Positions 22,201 through 34,200 of a stretch of 64,000 nucleotides of DNA are shown here, piece after piece. Every line of letters starts with the position of its first letter. The stretch's first letter is position 1. The notes under the pieces are model-generated. The model searched no databases, was not told where the DNA came from, and worked only from the letters and a program-made list of their open reading frames with translations. The stretch is from Ochotona curzoniae (taxonomy: Eukaryota; Chordata; Mammalia; Lagomorpha; Ochotonidae), in assembly GCF_017591425.1 (NCBI RefSeq), contig NW_024466459.1, forward strand, positions 8,928,001 through 8,992,000, read 5' to 3'. The translations under genes were made by a program, and so were the position numbers.

Positions 22201-25200
22201 GCAATAAAAATAAATAAATCTTTAAAAAAAAAAAAAAGACAACAACTTGCTGCACCATGGTTCAGCATGTAGCCAGGCAGTTAGAGGCCACATTAGAGAA
22301 AGGCAGCACACTGCTTGAACCCTTGGTTGGGACTGTGCTGGGGCGTGTCCATCAGCTGCAAACCCAGACACACTTCACGGTAACATGGTGACATCCTAGG
22401 TGTTGCTGCTGCTAGTCATTCTGACATCTCACCTGGGAGAGGGGAGCTGGCGGATGATGCACAGGGAAGCTGGGATGTCGGCCTGGGCTGAGCGCCATCC
22501 TGTGCCAAGACAGCTGCGAGTACAGGCCAGGGGCTCGCACACTCTGGGCCGTCTCCGGCTGCCACTCAGGTGGCCAGGAGCCTGAGCTGGGTGCGTGGGC
22601 AGTCAGCTGGAGCGTGGCGACTGCGGGGGGCATAGCAGTGGTCCGTGAGATCAGTTAGGACGGGCCTAGAGTTTGAAGATCTGGGACTGTCTTAGGATAG
22701 CAAGAACCCTTAGCTTGGGGCGAGGAAGCTAAGCTGAAGTTGAAGGAAGGTTCTTCAAGACAGTAGTTGAAATAAAGGTTCACCAGGATCCTAATAGAGT
22801 GGTTAGGTTATTGAGTACTTGGCGAGTCCAGACCTGGTCTAGGTGGGCACAGGGCTCCTGTGAGGCACAGAGCAATGAGGTGCCTGCAGTCACTTGGCCC
22901 CTCAGTGCTGGCCCCGGGCTCTCCCACAGTCACTTCTGCAGTCTGCCATATAAGGTCATGGGAGCCACCTGGGTAGAGTCAGCAGCTGGATGGGGAGGCC
23001 AGGTTACACGCGTGGACTTGACAGAGTAGGCCGAGGCCCTGAGCTCACTGCACGGGAGGTGGCAGTGATATTCTGGTGGGTGATTAGGAACGTGGAATGG
23101 AGACTAAGTTGAAATCAGAGGTGCAGATTTGGGGTTCGTTGAAGGGGAAAAGAGGAGAGAGGGTGAGGGACTGGTGTTGTGGCACAGTGAATTAATCTGC
23201 TGCCTGTAACAGTACCAGTGTCCTATAGGACCACCAGTTTAGTTCAAGTCCCAGCTGCTCCACTTCCAGTTCAGCTCCTTGGGAAAGCAGTAGAAGATAG
23301 GCCAAGTCTTTGAAAGCCCCTGCACCCACATGGGATGAGCTGGAAGAAAACCCCTCTTTGGACCCGGTCCACTCTTGCCAGTGGGGAGTAAGCTGGCACA
23401 TGAAGATCTTTCTTCGTCTCTTGCTTTCTCTGTATACTTTGCTTTTCAAACAAATAAGTCTTTTAAAATAAGAAAAAGTTGAGGGGCTTAAAGTTAGACC
23501 TCCAAGAATCTATGTGAATTGCTCTGCTGGCCTGCGTTCAGCCCTCCCTCTCCGTGCTCCAGGTACCTGCTGCTGGTGCTCATGGATGCCGAGAGGGCCT
23601 GGAGCTATGCCATGCAGCTCAAGCAGGAAGCCAACACGGAGCCCCGGAAGCGCTTTCACCTGCTCTCTCGGCTGCGCAAAGCCGCCAAGCACGCCGAGGA
23701 GCTGGAGCGCTTGTGTGAGAGCAACCGCGTCGACGCCAAGACCAAACTGGAGGCCCAGGTGAGTGGGTGTCCTGCCCGGCTGGCCCGGAGGTCAGAGCTG
23801 GGAGGTCTTTAAAAACTGCTGGCAAGCAGGACAGTTTCCTCCCTAATAAATTGAGAGCCAGGTGAGGCTTTTAAAAGATGAGCTTCACGGTGCTTGTTTC
23901 TCTTTGTTTTTGTGCTGTTCGTTGTTTGATATTGAGTGTTCAAGAAAGATGATATTTCCTGATGCTTTCCTTGCTGTGAAGAAGGAAAACTTAGATTATA
24001 GACTTGGCAAAGTTCCTGTCAGTGTTCTGCTCTGTTGTTTTTGTCGCAATTTACTTTTGTTTGCTTGTTCTTAGTCAACTAAAATGAAACACAGTTTGTT
24101 TTGTTTTTATTTTTGTTTTTGTAGTTTTTTGTGGGAAGCAAAGGGATTACATCAGATTATCTGTTGCATCTTACTCTCTCCACATTTTGCTCTCGGCATT
24201 GGGAGCCAGTGGGGAAGCGTGGGCTGGTGCTGGGGTGCTGACTGGGGCTCCCCTGCCCTGCAGGCTTACACGGCTTACCTCTTGGGCATGCTGCGCTTTG
24301 AGCATCAGGAGTGGAAGGCTGCCATCGAGGCGTTCAACAAGTGCAAGTGAGTCCCCTGGTCCCCAGGCCGTGGTGACTGCCATGTTGTAGCTCAGCTAAA
24401 TAGCTTATTTCTGTCAAAGGACAGTTTGTTTTTGTTTTGTTTTCCATAGAAATGTTGGCAGTAGGCACTGGGTCTAGCAGTGAGGATAGCAGCGTTCCTC
24501 CGGGGACTCCTGGGTTCGGTTCCTGGCTGTGGCTTCTGACTTGGGTTCCTGCTGATGCAGATCCCAGAAGGGAATGGCAAGGGCACCTGTAACGGGGTCC
24601 CTGCCACCCGCATCGAGACCCAAGTGGGAGCCCCAGGATTCTGGCTCCTGGCGTCTCTCTCACCTCCGCCCATGTTGAGCCCTGGGTGGTGAACCCCTGG
24701 ATGTGACCTCTCTCTATCTCTCCGCTTGTCCAAAAAAGGGGCGGGAGGAGAAGCAATGACATTTATCCTCTTGTCTTCGGGACAGGCTAGTTCTGGGAGT
24801 CGCTGGAAGAGCTTCAGAAAGCTGTGGGTTTTAGTTACCATGTTTGTTCTGAGTTCGCTTTCTTAGGCCGGAACAAGGCTGCTGTAGAAGCTGGTGTGTT
24901 TCCTTACAGAACCATCTATGAGAAGCTGGCAAGCGCGTTCACAGAGGAGCAGGCCGTGCTGTACAACCAGCGTGTGGAGGAGATCTCACCCAACATCCGC
25001 TACTGTGCCTATAACATTGGTGAGCGGGCCCAGAGGTGGCACTGCTGCTGGCCTGGCACCAGCAGGGGGCATGCGGGAGCTGATCCCTGAGGCCCTGGAG
25101 ACCGTCTTTTAATTCTTCCTTCCTTCCTGTGCTTGGTGACAAAGTAGAACTGTCAAAGTCAGCCCTGCTCTGAATTCTTAGCTTTGGTTTCCATCCTGCC

Positions 25201-28200
25201 GCCATCTCCGTACCCCCAGAGCAGTCTTGAGTCTTCAGCCAAGTTGATCTCTTACTGTCCAGGCCAATGTTAGGTTCGCAACAAGACAGAGAACAGAGAT
25301 TTCTCCTGTGCACCCTGCCCTCCCGCCTGCCAAGCCTCCGTAGTTAGCAGCATCCCTCACCAGAGGGGTCCATTGTTACCACTTGTGAACTGCATCAGCA
25401 CAGCATCAGAGTCTGCTGTGGGTATTGTGCGTCGTCTGGGTTTAGACACTTATGTGGTGAACTGCATCCAGCATCGCAGGCCATGTGGAGTGCTTCAGTC
25501 CGCAGCCGAGGCCGTGCCTCGCAGACGGGCTTGCCTTCAGAGCACAGACCCTAGTGTGGAGTCATGCCCGTGTGCTTGCAGGGGTTTATGGTTCTGCCAC
25601 AGCGTGAGCCTCTGGCATCCCATCCTGTGTCTAGCAGCCCTGGCTGCTCCACTGCCCACCCCACTCCCTGCTAATGCACCTGGGAAGGTAGCAGAGGGTG
25701 GCCCAAGGGCTTTGCCACCCACATGGAGACAGTGGAGTTCCTAGCCATGCCTGTTGGTGGCCATTTGGGAAGTGAGCTGGTGGGTAGAAAGTCTTTGTGT
25801 CTTTCTCTTTCTCTGTCACTCTGTCTATTGAATAAATAAGTAAATCTTTTAAAAAAAAACTGCCGTCTCTCACAGGGGACCAGTCCGCCATGAATGAACT
25901 GATGCAGATGAGGTTGAGGTCTGGCGGCACTGAGGGGCTATTGGCTGAAAAATTGGAGGTAATTCAGTATGCACGTTTGAGAAGTCTTTGCTTTGGAAAA
26001 GTCCAGAAAAACCTTGTAATTCCATTCCCCCTGAGGTGGTATTAGTGAGTATACGTATTGTACCTGCAGTTTTAACACAGAACTTTTTCACTGTAAGTAG
26101 CAGTGTAAATATTCAACTTCTAACCCCAATATGTTTGTTTTCTAATCAGTTTATATAGATTCATTTAAAAAGTAATACAATATTACTGGGAGAAGTTTTT
26201 TATGTTTTCATATGCTAATATATATATATTTTCCAAGAAGGAATTTAAAATAAACAAAAAGTTGTATACTTTGTAAGGCGTGTGATATGTTGCTGATGGA
26301 ACCAGGTCAGTAATGGGTTCCACATTCATCACTGTTCCTTGAATCCACGATTCCAACTTTAACTTGCTGTACCTGCTTCCCAGGCGTTGATCACCCAGAC
26401 CCGCGCCAAGCAGGCCGCCACGATGAGTGAGGTGGAGTGGAGGGGAAGGACGGTGCCCGTCAAGATTGACAAAGTGAGGATCTTCCTGCTGGGCTTGGCC
26501 GATAACGAAGCTGCCATCGCCCAGGTGAGGCTCCTGCGTGTGTCCTCATGCGTTCAAGACGTGTTTGCTGGGTGCTCCTTGCTCCCAGAGCAAATTGATC
26601 TTTAAGCTGTCTGGGATGTGGTAAGTCTGCAAATGTCCCCTCTTGAATAAAATTGTTTTGAAAACCAAGTATAGAGTACTTGGTGGGCAGAGAAAGTGAC
26701 AGGAATGTCATTCGCATAGGAACGGGAGAAGGAGGCCAGCTTGGCTGGAGGGACCACTCAGGTTCCCAGCAGGTGGAGCAGCTGGAGCACCTCGAGCAGC
26801 TGCCTGACCAGTGTGCCTCACCTGCGGACCCAGCCTTGGAGTTCACCCCTTATATCTGGGCTTTTTCAGAGTAGCCTGGTTAAACTAGAATATCTTGTTT
26901 TGTGTGCTGTATCCATGTAATATTTATGCAAATTGCTACTTAGGGCATAATTGCATGTTTATGAGTGTGGACAGCCCAGTGACCTCCAAAAGATAAGAGA
27001 CCCCTGCCGTCTTGGTGGATGGAAGTAGGCAGTAGTTACAGCCCTTCTGGGAATGTCTCACCCTGTGAAGTGGGGAGGGGGCACGTCGGCTCTGCATCAC
27101 CTGATCTGGTCTGGCCCTGCCAAGGGAGCCACAGGCGGAACTTGCAGTTTAATAAGTCTCTAGCAGGCTGGTTTGACGTTGATCATTTTGCATGATAGAT
27201 ACAAGGCTCCCCACCCCTACCAGAGGCAGCTTTGAAGGAGGTAACCCAGCCTGGTCTCTCTGTCTGCTGCCAGTAGCAAAGTGGCATCTCATTAGCTTCA
27301 CACTAATCTGTATCAGTCGTAGTTGGAGCAGGGAGCTGCTTTGCTCTGCTGATGTATTGAACCTTCCCAACATTTTTTTTTTTTAAGCCACAGAACACTT
27401 CTATCTGGTTCATTCCTCAAAGGCCCACATGACTAGGACCAGGTCAGGAACTTCATTCAGGCCTCCCACACAGGTGGCAGCCACCTAATTACTTGAAGTA
27501 TTCCCCTGCCTCAAATTTTGTGTAATAGCAGGAAGTTGAAGAGCCAGTGGCCAGAGGCAGGTGTTGAAACCAGGAACCCTGGTCTAGAAGTGGGCTTCAT
27601 AGCTAGAAGGCTAAGGTAGAGCTCTCAGTCTGCCCCAGCATGCAGACGTCTCTGCTGCCTCAGTAAATGTGTATGGAGGCAGAGTGACAGCAGGAGGTAG
27701 GGATCTTTCTTTTTTCTTTTTGGTTTTTTTTTGAAAGATTTATTTATTTTTATTTTTATTGGAAAGTCAGATTTATAGAGAGAAGCAGAAACCGAATGAT
27801 GCTTCACTTCCCAAGTGGCTGCAGTGGCAGGCGTTGAGCTGATTTGAAGCCAGGAGCCTCCCCTGGTCTCCCACACATGGGTGCAGGGTCCCAAGGCTTT
27901 GGGCTGTCCTCGACTGCTTTCCCAGGCCACAAGCAGGGAGCTGGATGGAAAGTGGATCAGTGTGGACACAAACTGATGCCCCTGGGATCCTGGCGCATGC
28001 AAGTTGAGGACTTTTGGCACTAGGCTACTGTGCCAGGCCCAGTCGATCAATCTTCTGACCATTGGTTCTCTCACACAGTGGTCTCATCCACCAAGGCTCG
28101 ACCAGGCTGACGCCAGGAGCTGGGAGCTTCAGCAGGTCCTCCCGTGTAGGTGATCCTGCACTCATGTGAGAATGGCATATCCCAAGTATTGGCTTATTGT

Positions 28201-31200
28201 GCTGTGCCACAGTGCCCGCCTATGAATGCCTCCCTGTCTTTTTAATAAATTGAGATTCAGAGTGAAAGTGAAAAGGAGAGACAGAGATCTTCATTTGCAA
28301 GTTCACTCCAAATGCCTGCAGCTGCCACCACCAGGCCAGGCCAGGCCGGGAGCCATGATTCCATTCAGGTCTCCATGAGGGTAACCGGAACACAAGGACT
28401 TGGGCCTTCCAGGTGACTTGTTAGGAAGCAAGATTGAAAGTGTGGAACGGCTAGGACTCAGAGCAGCACCTGTGTGTGGTATGCCATTGTTGCAAACAGC
28501 AGCTTGCTGTACTGACCCACTGCACCTGCCCCAGCATACAGACTTCTCATTGACTTGTTCTAAAGGTTGCTTTGGGTGGGGGGCAAGCTTCACCAATTGC
28601 AGAGTCTATTTGTAACCTTATCACTATTGTGTGTTGGCTAACATTTCACATTTATCTGCTTAAAGGACAGGAGAGTAGAAGAGTTACAGAGATGTGCGTT
28701 TTCCTTAAACTGTGAGACCGAGGACCATTTCCTAGGTGCTGTTGGGTTTTCCCTGGACGAGGACCCTGATTACTGATTAGGTTACCTTATTTTATTTTGT
28801 TTTTTAAAAAGATTTATTTTCGGGCCCTGCGCCATAGTGTAGTGGCTAAAGTCCTTGCCTTGAACACTCTGGGATCCCATATGGATGCTGGCTCTAAGTG
28901 ACCGCAGTGGCCGGTGCTGTGCCAATCCGAGGCCAGGAACCAGGAACTTCTTCCAGGTCTCCCACGTGGGTGCAGGGTCCCAAGGCTTTGGGCTGTCCTC
29001 GACTGCTTTCCCAGGCCACAGGCAGGGAGCTGGATGGGAAAGCAGGGCTGCCGGGATTAGAACTGGTGCCCATATGGGATCCCGGGCATGCAAGGCGAAG
29101 GCTTTAACCACTGCACCATCACGCCGGGCCCTTTTTTTTTTTTTTAAGATTGATTGATTGGTTGATTGATTGGAAAGTCAGATATACAGAGAGGAGGAGA
29201 GACAGAGAGGAAGATCTTCTGTCCCATGACTCACTCCCCAAGTGAGTGCAACGGCAGGTGCTATACCGATCCGAAGCCAGGAGCCAGGAACTTCTTCTGG
29301 GTGTCCCTCATGGGTGCAGGGTCCCAAAGCATTGGGCCAACCTTGACTGCTTTCCCAGGCCACAGGCAGGGAGCTGGATGGGAAGTAGAGCTGCCAGTAC
29401 ATGAACTAGCACGCACATATGATCCCAACTCTTGAAAGGTAAGGATTTAGCCATTGAGCCGTTGCGCCCAGCCCAGTAAATCTTTGAACAGTAAATCTAA
29501 ACCTTAAAATTGGGGGCTGCTTTGTGACACAGTGTGTTAGCAGACATCCTCATTCCATACCAGAGTGCCTGCTAATGCATCCTGGGAGGTGGAAGGGGGT
29601 CACCACAGGAGGCCTGGATGGGAGTTCTCGGCTGCTCTCGGAGTGCGTCAGTGGACGGAGGGGACAGCTGTCTGTTCCTGTTTGTCATTTTGCCTTTCAA
29701 ATCAATCAACTTTTTTAAAAAGAACTTTTTATTGTTCATTCTTATTTTTTTAAGGTTTATTTATTTTTATTACAAAGTCAGATATATAGAGAGGAGGAGA
29801 GACAAAGAGGAAGATCTTTCCAATGATTCACTCCCCAAGTGACCACAATGGCTGGTGCTGCACTGATCAGAAGCCAGGAGCCAGGAGCTTCCTCCAGGTC
29901 TCCCTCACGGGTTCAGAGTCCCAACACTTTGGGCCATCGTTGACTGCTTTCTCATACCACAAGCAGGGAGTTGGATGGAAAGTGGAGCATTCAAGGCAAG
30001 GACTTTAGCCGTTAGGCCATCGTACCGGGCCCAGATTTAGATATACAAGAGTAGAGAGAGAGAGGAAGATCTTCCATCCGATGATTCACTCCCCAAGTGA
30101 CTACGATGGCCGGGGTGCTGCTCTAATCCAAAGCCAGGAGCCAGGGACCTCCTTTAGGTCTCCCACGCTGGTGCAGGGTCTCAAGGCTTTGGGCAATCCT
30201 CAGCTGCTTTTCCAGGCCATTAACAGGGAGCTGGAAGGGAAGCAGGATGACTGAGATTAGAACTGGTACCCATATGGGATCCCGGTACGTGCAAGGTGAG
30301 GACTTTAACCATCACGCTATCACTCCGGTCCCAAAAGTGTTTATTCTTATATAATGAGTTTCCTTCCTTACCACATTTCCGTTTGTGTTTTCCTATAACT
30401 CCCTGGGCTGGGTGAGGCCTGGTTTCTGTACCCATGGTTGTCCTGTGGGTGCGGTGGGGAATGTGGTCAGACTTGCCTGTGTCTCCTAGTCACACCACCC
30501 CCTTCTGCAGCTTCCTCAGCCCAGTGGAAGCCATGTGGGGTCTGTGGCAGCCGGTTTCCATGCCTCAGGACCCCCGGCAGCTGAGCTGCTGTGCTGTCAG
30601 TGTAGAGCCCCTGCTGGAGCGGGGAACCCAAGGCTGGAGGTGGCCCACCCCGGAGGGCTCACACTCCCTGGGAAACTGAGAATTTGATTATGTTAGGACC
30701 AGCATGGACGGGCACTGCCAGCGTGAAGATTCTGTGACATAGGCACACCTGGGTAGATGCACCCAGACCACCCATGCTAGGGAGCCGCCCCACTTGGTTT
30801 GGAATGTTAGGGGGTTTTAGCACTGCCCTGCAGGTCCGCCCCCAGCAGGACGGAGACCTGCCTCTGCATGTGGAGAGGTGGGGCCACTTCCATTGTGCTC
30901 TCCGTAATTAGCTTGGCTCCAAGGACAGGTTTATGGGATGAAAGTGTAAGTACAAAATGTATTTGGGACATGGGCTGTGCCTGAGAATCGCGAGAGATTC
31001 TTCCTCGGAGGTTGGTGGTCTCGGAGTGATGCTGCGGGGTACGGAAATCTACCCCTTTCGGGCCCAGCAACGTGACCGTGGAGGCTAAGCCTCTGCCTGT
31101 GGCACTGACATCCCATAAGGGTGCCAGTTTGAGTCCTAGCTATTCTTTCTATCCAGCTCCTGCCTGTGGCCTAGGAAAGCAGTAGAGGTTGGTTTAAGTC

Positions 31201-34200
31201 CTTGGGCTCCTATACCCACATGGGAGACCTGTAAGAAGCTCCTGACTCCTGGTTTTGGGTTAGTTCAGCTCCAGCGGTTGTGATCATTTGGGAAATGAAA
31301 CAGCACATGGAAGATATTTTTGTCTCATCTCTCTGTAAATATGCCTTTCAAATAAAAGTAAAAATAAAAAAAAAATAAAAAAGACTTGTAAACTTTTGTG
31401 GAAGCAGGATTTGATTGGAGCCATGGCCAAGTTTGCTGTGTAGTCAGCACTTGATACAGGAGTTTCCTTAGAGACGACAGTGACGCTGGGCAATTAGGAG
31501 GGTTAGCCTCAGAGTCACTTTAACTTTTACATTTGAACCATCCCCTGCCTACAGGAAAGGAGTCGGATCCTGTGCAGCTGGTAGAACGAAACCAGCTTTC
31601 AGACAGCCATTACCCCAGCACTGAGCCCCACCTGCCTGGGCAGCTGCTGGCAGGCTGGCTGGGCTGCACGGGCGCTGTAGTTCGTCCTTCCTGCTCCTGG
31701 GGTAGCTCTGGGTGTGTGTGTGTGTGTGTGTATGTGTATGGTTGGCTAGTTTGTTAAACTGTTCCAACTCTGTTCACGTGCCATGTTCTAGTTAAATGTT
31801 ACACAACTGAACCCATCCGCAGGATCTGTGCTGTGAGCGCTGTGGCGTATTGGGTTCATCTGAGGTGCTTAGCAGTGTACTTTCTTTTTAATTGTAGATG
31901 ATATTTACATAGTTGGAGTGGGAAGGATCTGAGGTTAGGGAGAAGTGGGTGTGATCATTGCTTCCAAGCTTTTTGTTTCTTTTTCCCATTTTTTTCTTTT
32001 TCTTTTTTTTTTTTTTTTACAAAGTCAGATATACAGAGAGGAGAAGAGACAGAGAGGAAGATCTTCCGTCCCATGATTCACTCCCCAAGTGAGTGCAACG
32101 GCCGGTGCTGTGCCTATCCAAAGCCAGGAGCCAGGAACTTCCTTCTGGGTCTCCCACACGGGTGCAGGGTCCCAAGGCTTTGGGCCGTCCTCGACTGCTT
32201 TCCCAGGCCACAAGCAGGGAGCTGGATGGGAAGTGGAGCTGCCGGGATTAGAACTGGCATCCATATGAGATCCCAGTTCATTCAAGGCGAGGACTTTAGC
32301 CACTAGGCCACCACACTGGGCCCCTCTTTTTTCCATTTCTAGGGGGAGGGGGAGATAGGGGATTAAGCCATACCCAACTCCCCCCAGTACCCAAGGATGG
32401 GGAAAGGCCACCAGTATCAACCCAAGGTCACAATGGCGCATGCTCCAAAGGTTCTGCCCAGGGGATGCCAGAGTTTTAAAATGCTGTCGATCTCACCAAT
32501 TTGTGTATGCGGAAGCCCTTCCAACATCCGTTATATTTGCTGTCATCATTTGGCTGGGGTAGTTGTCCATATGTTCTGTTCTCCATTCTCTGCCTTGGCA
32601 CTAAATGTCCTCTCAGGCCCAAAGAGTCACCGTGTCCTCCATGTGCACCATGACCTGCTGTCCGACATTCCGTCCTCTACACAGAGGACCAGCAGTGTTC
32701 TTCCAGCTGTGCTTGTCTCACACTGTGTGCTCCTGGGTTACAGCTGCTCCGATGTAAACCTCTCGGTGTCAGGTGTCCGACAGCCCCACCTGGCTGAGGC
32801 CTGCCGTGTGGCCGTTGGTGGGGCAGGCAGAGGATGTCTCCACGGGGCAGCAGGTGGCACTGGTTGGTGACCGGTGGCGGCCACGGTAGATTTACAGGAG
32901 ACTGTGCCCCTGCTTTGTTCCCAAGTACTGTAAAAGGGAAAGTCTGTTTATATTGGGTAATTTACAAGCAAGATTTTTCTCACCTTGGAAACTAAGAAAA
33001 GTTTAAGAGTGCTTAAGAAAAGGAAAAGACTTTCTTAAGCCCCTCCCAAACTCTCTTAAAGGAACGGAAAGTACTGGGGTTTCTGTTGAGCGTTCTTAAA
33101 GGTCATTGAACGTTTAAGATATTTTTGTCAGACTGGATGTTCAGTTTCTGTGGAAAGTCAAATAGTAAAGGAATGTTGGTGCTTTAATGTCACAGTAGGT
33201 CTGCCAGTTTCACAAGTTCATCTCCTGTGTGCCTTTCATGCGTTCCCACCTGCCCAGCGAGATTCTTTAGAGTGATAGTGGCTTGGCAGGTATTCGGTTA
33301 ATGAGTCACTTTCTCACTTGTCCCAGAGTGCAGCAGAGCGGTGACGCCCAGTGCCGTACAGAGGCTGTCACCTCGTGCTCGTCAGGCTTGTCCGCTGCAG
33401 AGCAGACCCCGTGGAATGTGTGGGCAGGCTGTGCAGTGGGGACGGGAACCCAAGGCCGAGGGAGAAGCCCCTGTCCGGTTGGGCCGTGGTTAGTAGCGTG
33501 ACTGCTTGCCGGGGCCTGGGGACGTGCAGTGTCGGCGCAGGGTGACTCTGGCTCGCCTGCCAAGCTGGGCCGTTTGTCCTGCAGGAAGAAGGAAGGACTT
33601 CCCGCATGCCGCTCTGCAGTCTGTGGGACAGTGCTCCCGCTGCTCCGGGGGCCCCAGGGATGTGAGTGCTTGTCCTGCAGTGGAAGCGGGGAGCTCTAGT
33701 GGCTGACCGGGGGAAGTGGACGCAGTGACATCACTCCCACGGGTGGCTTCTGGAGCGGTTCCATGTCCACATGACTCAAAGGCTGTGAGAAGACCCTGTC
33801 GTGCTGGGCAGGGATTCCATCAGTGCACGTGGGCAGGAGTGTGAGAGGGACACGCAGCAGGTGTTGTGGCGCTGCCTTCCTCCCCCGGTCAAGGAGTATG
33901 GTCTCCCCCAGAAATGGCCTCTGACGCTCTCATTCTGCTGCCCTTAGGCCGAAAGCGAAGAAACCAAGGAGCGCCTGTTTGAGTCCATGCTCAGCGAGTG
34001 TCGGGACGCTATCCAGGCCATCCGCGAGGAGCTGAAGCCAGACCAGGTAGGTGTCCACCGGGGGCTTATCCAGCCATGGTCACATTTTACATGTCACAGT
34101 CACCTGTTAGCAAAGGCCTCTGTGCCCCCTGAGATTGGGCAGTTCCTCCCTTCCAGCCCTGCCCCTGCAGGCCTCACCAGTACCCGCTGAGCCTGTGGCT

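Larger units (their letters stand above)
26525..33947. other. Largest SRP68 intron (7.4 kb), mostly repeats
   Basis: Between exons 8 and 9 there is no recognised gene. Most of 27380-32630 is made of SINE copies and a dispersed repeat, listed separately. The flanks 26530-27380 and 32700-33940 are unique-looking, with A/T-rich parts near 26880-26960 and 33000-33150. Confidence 0.7.
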
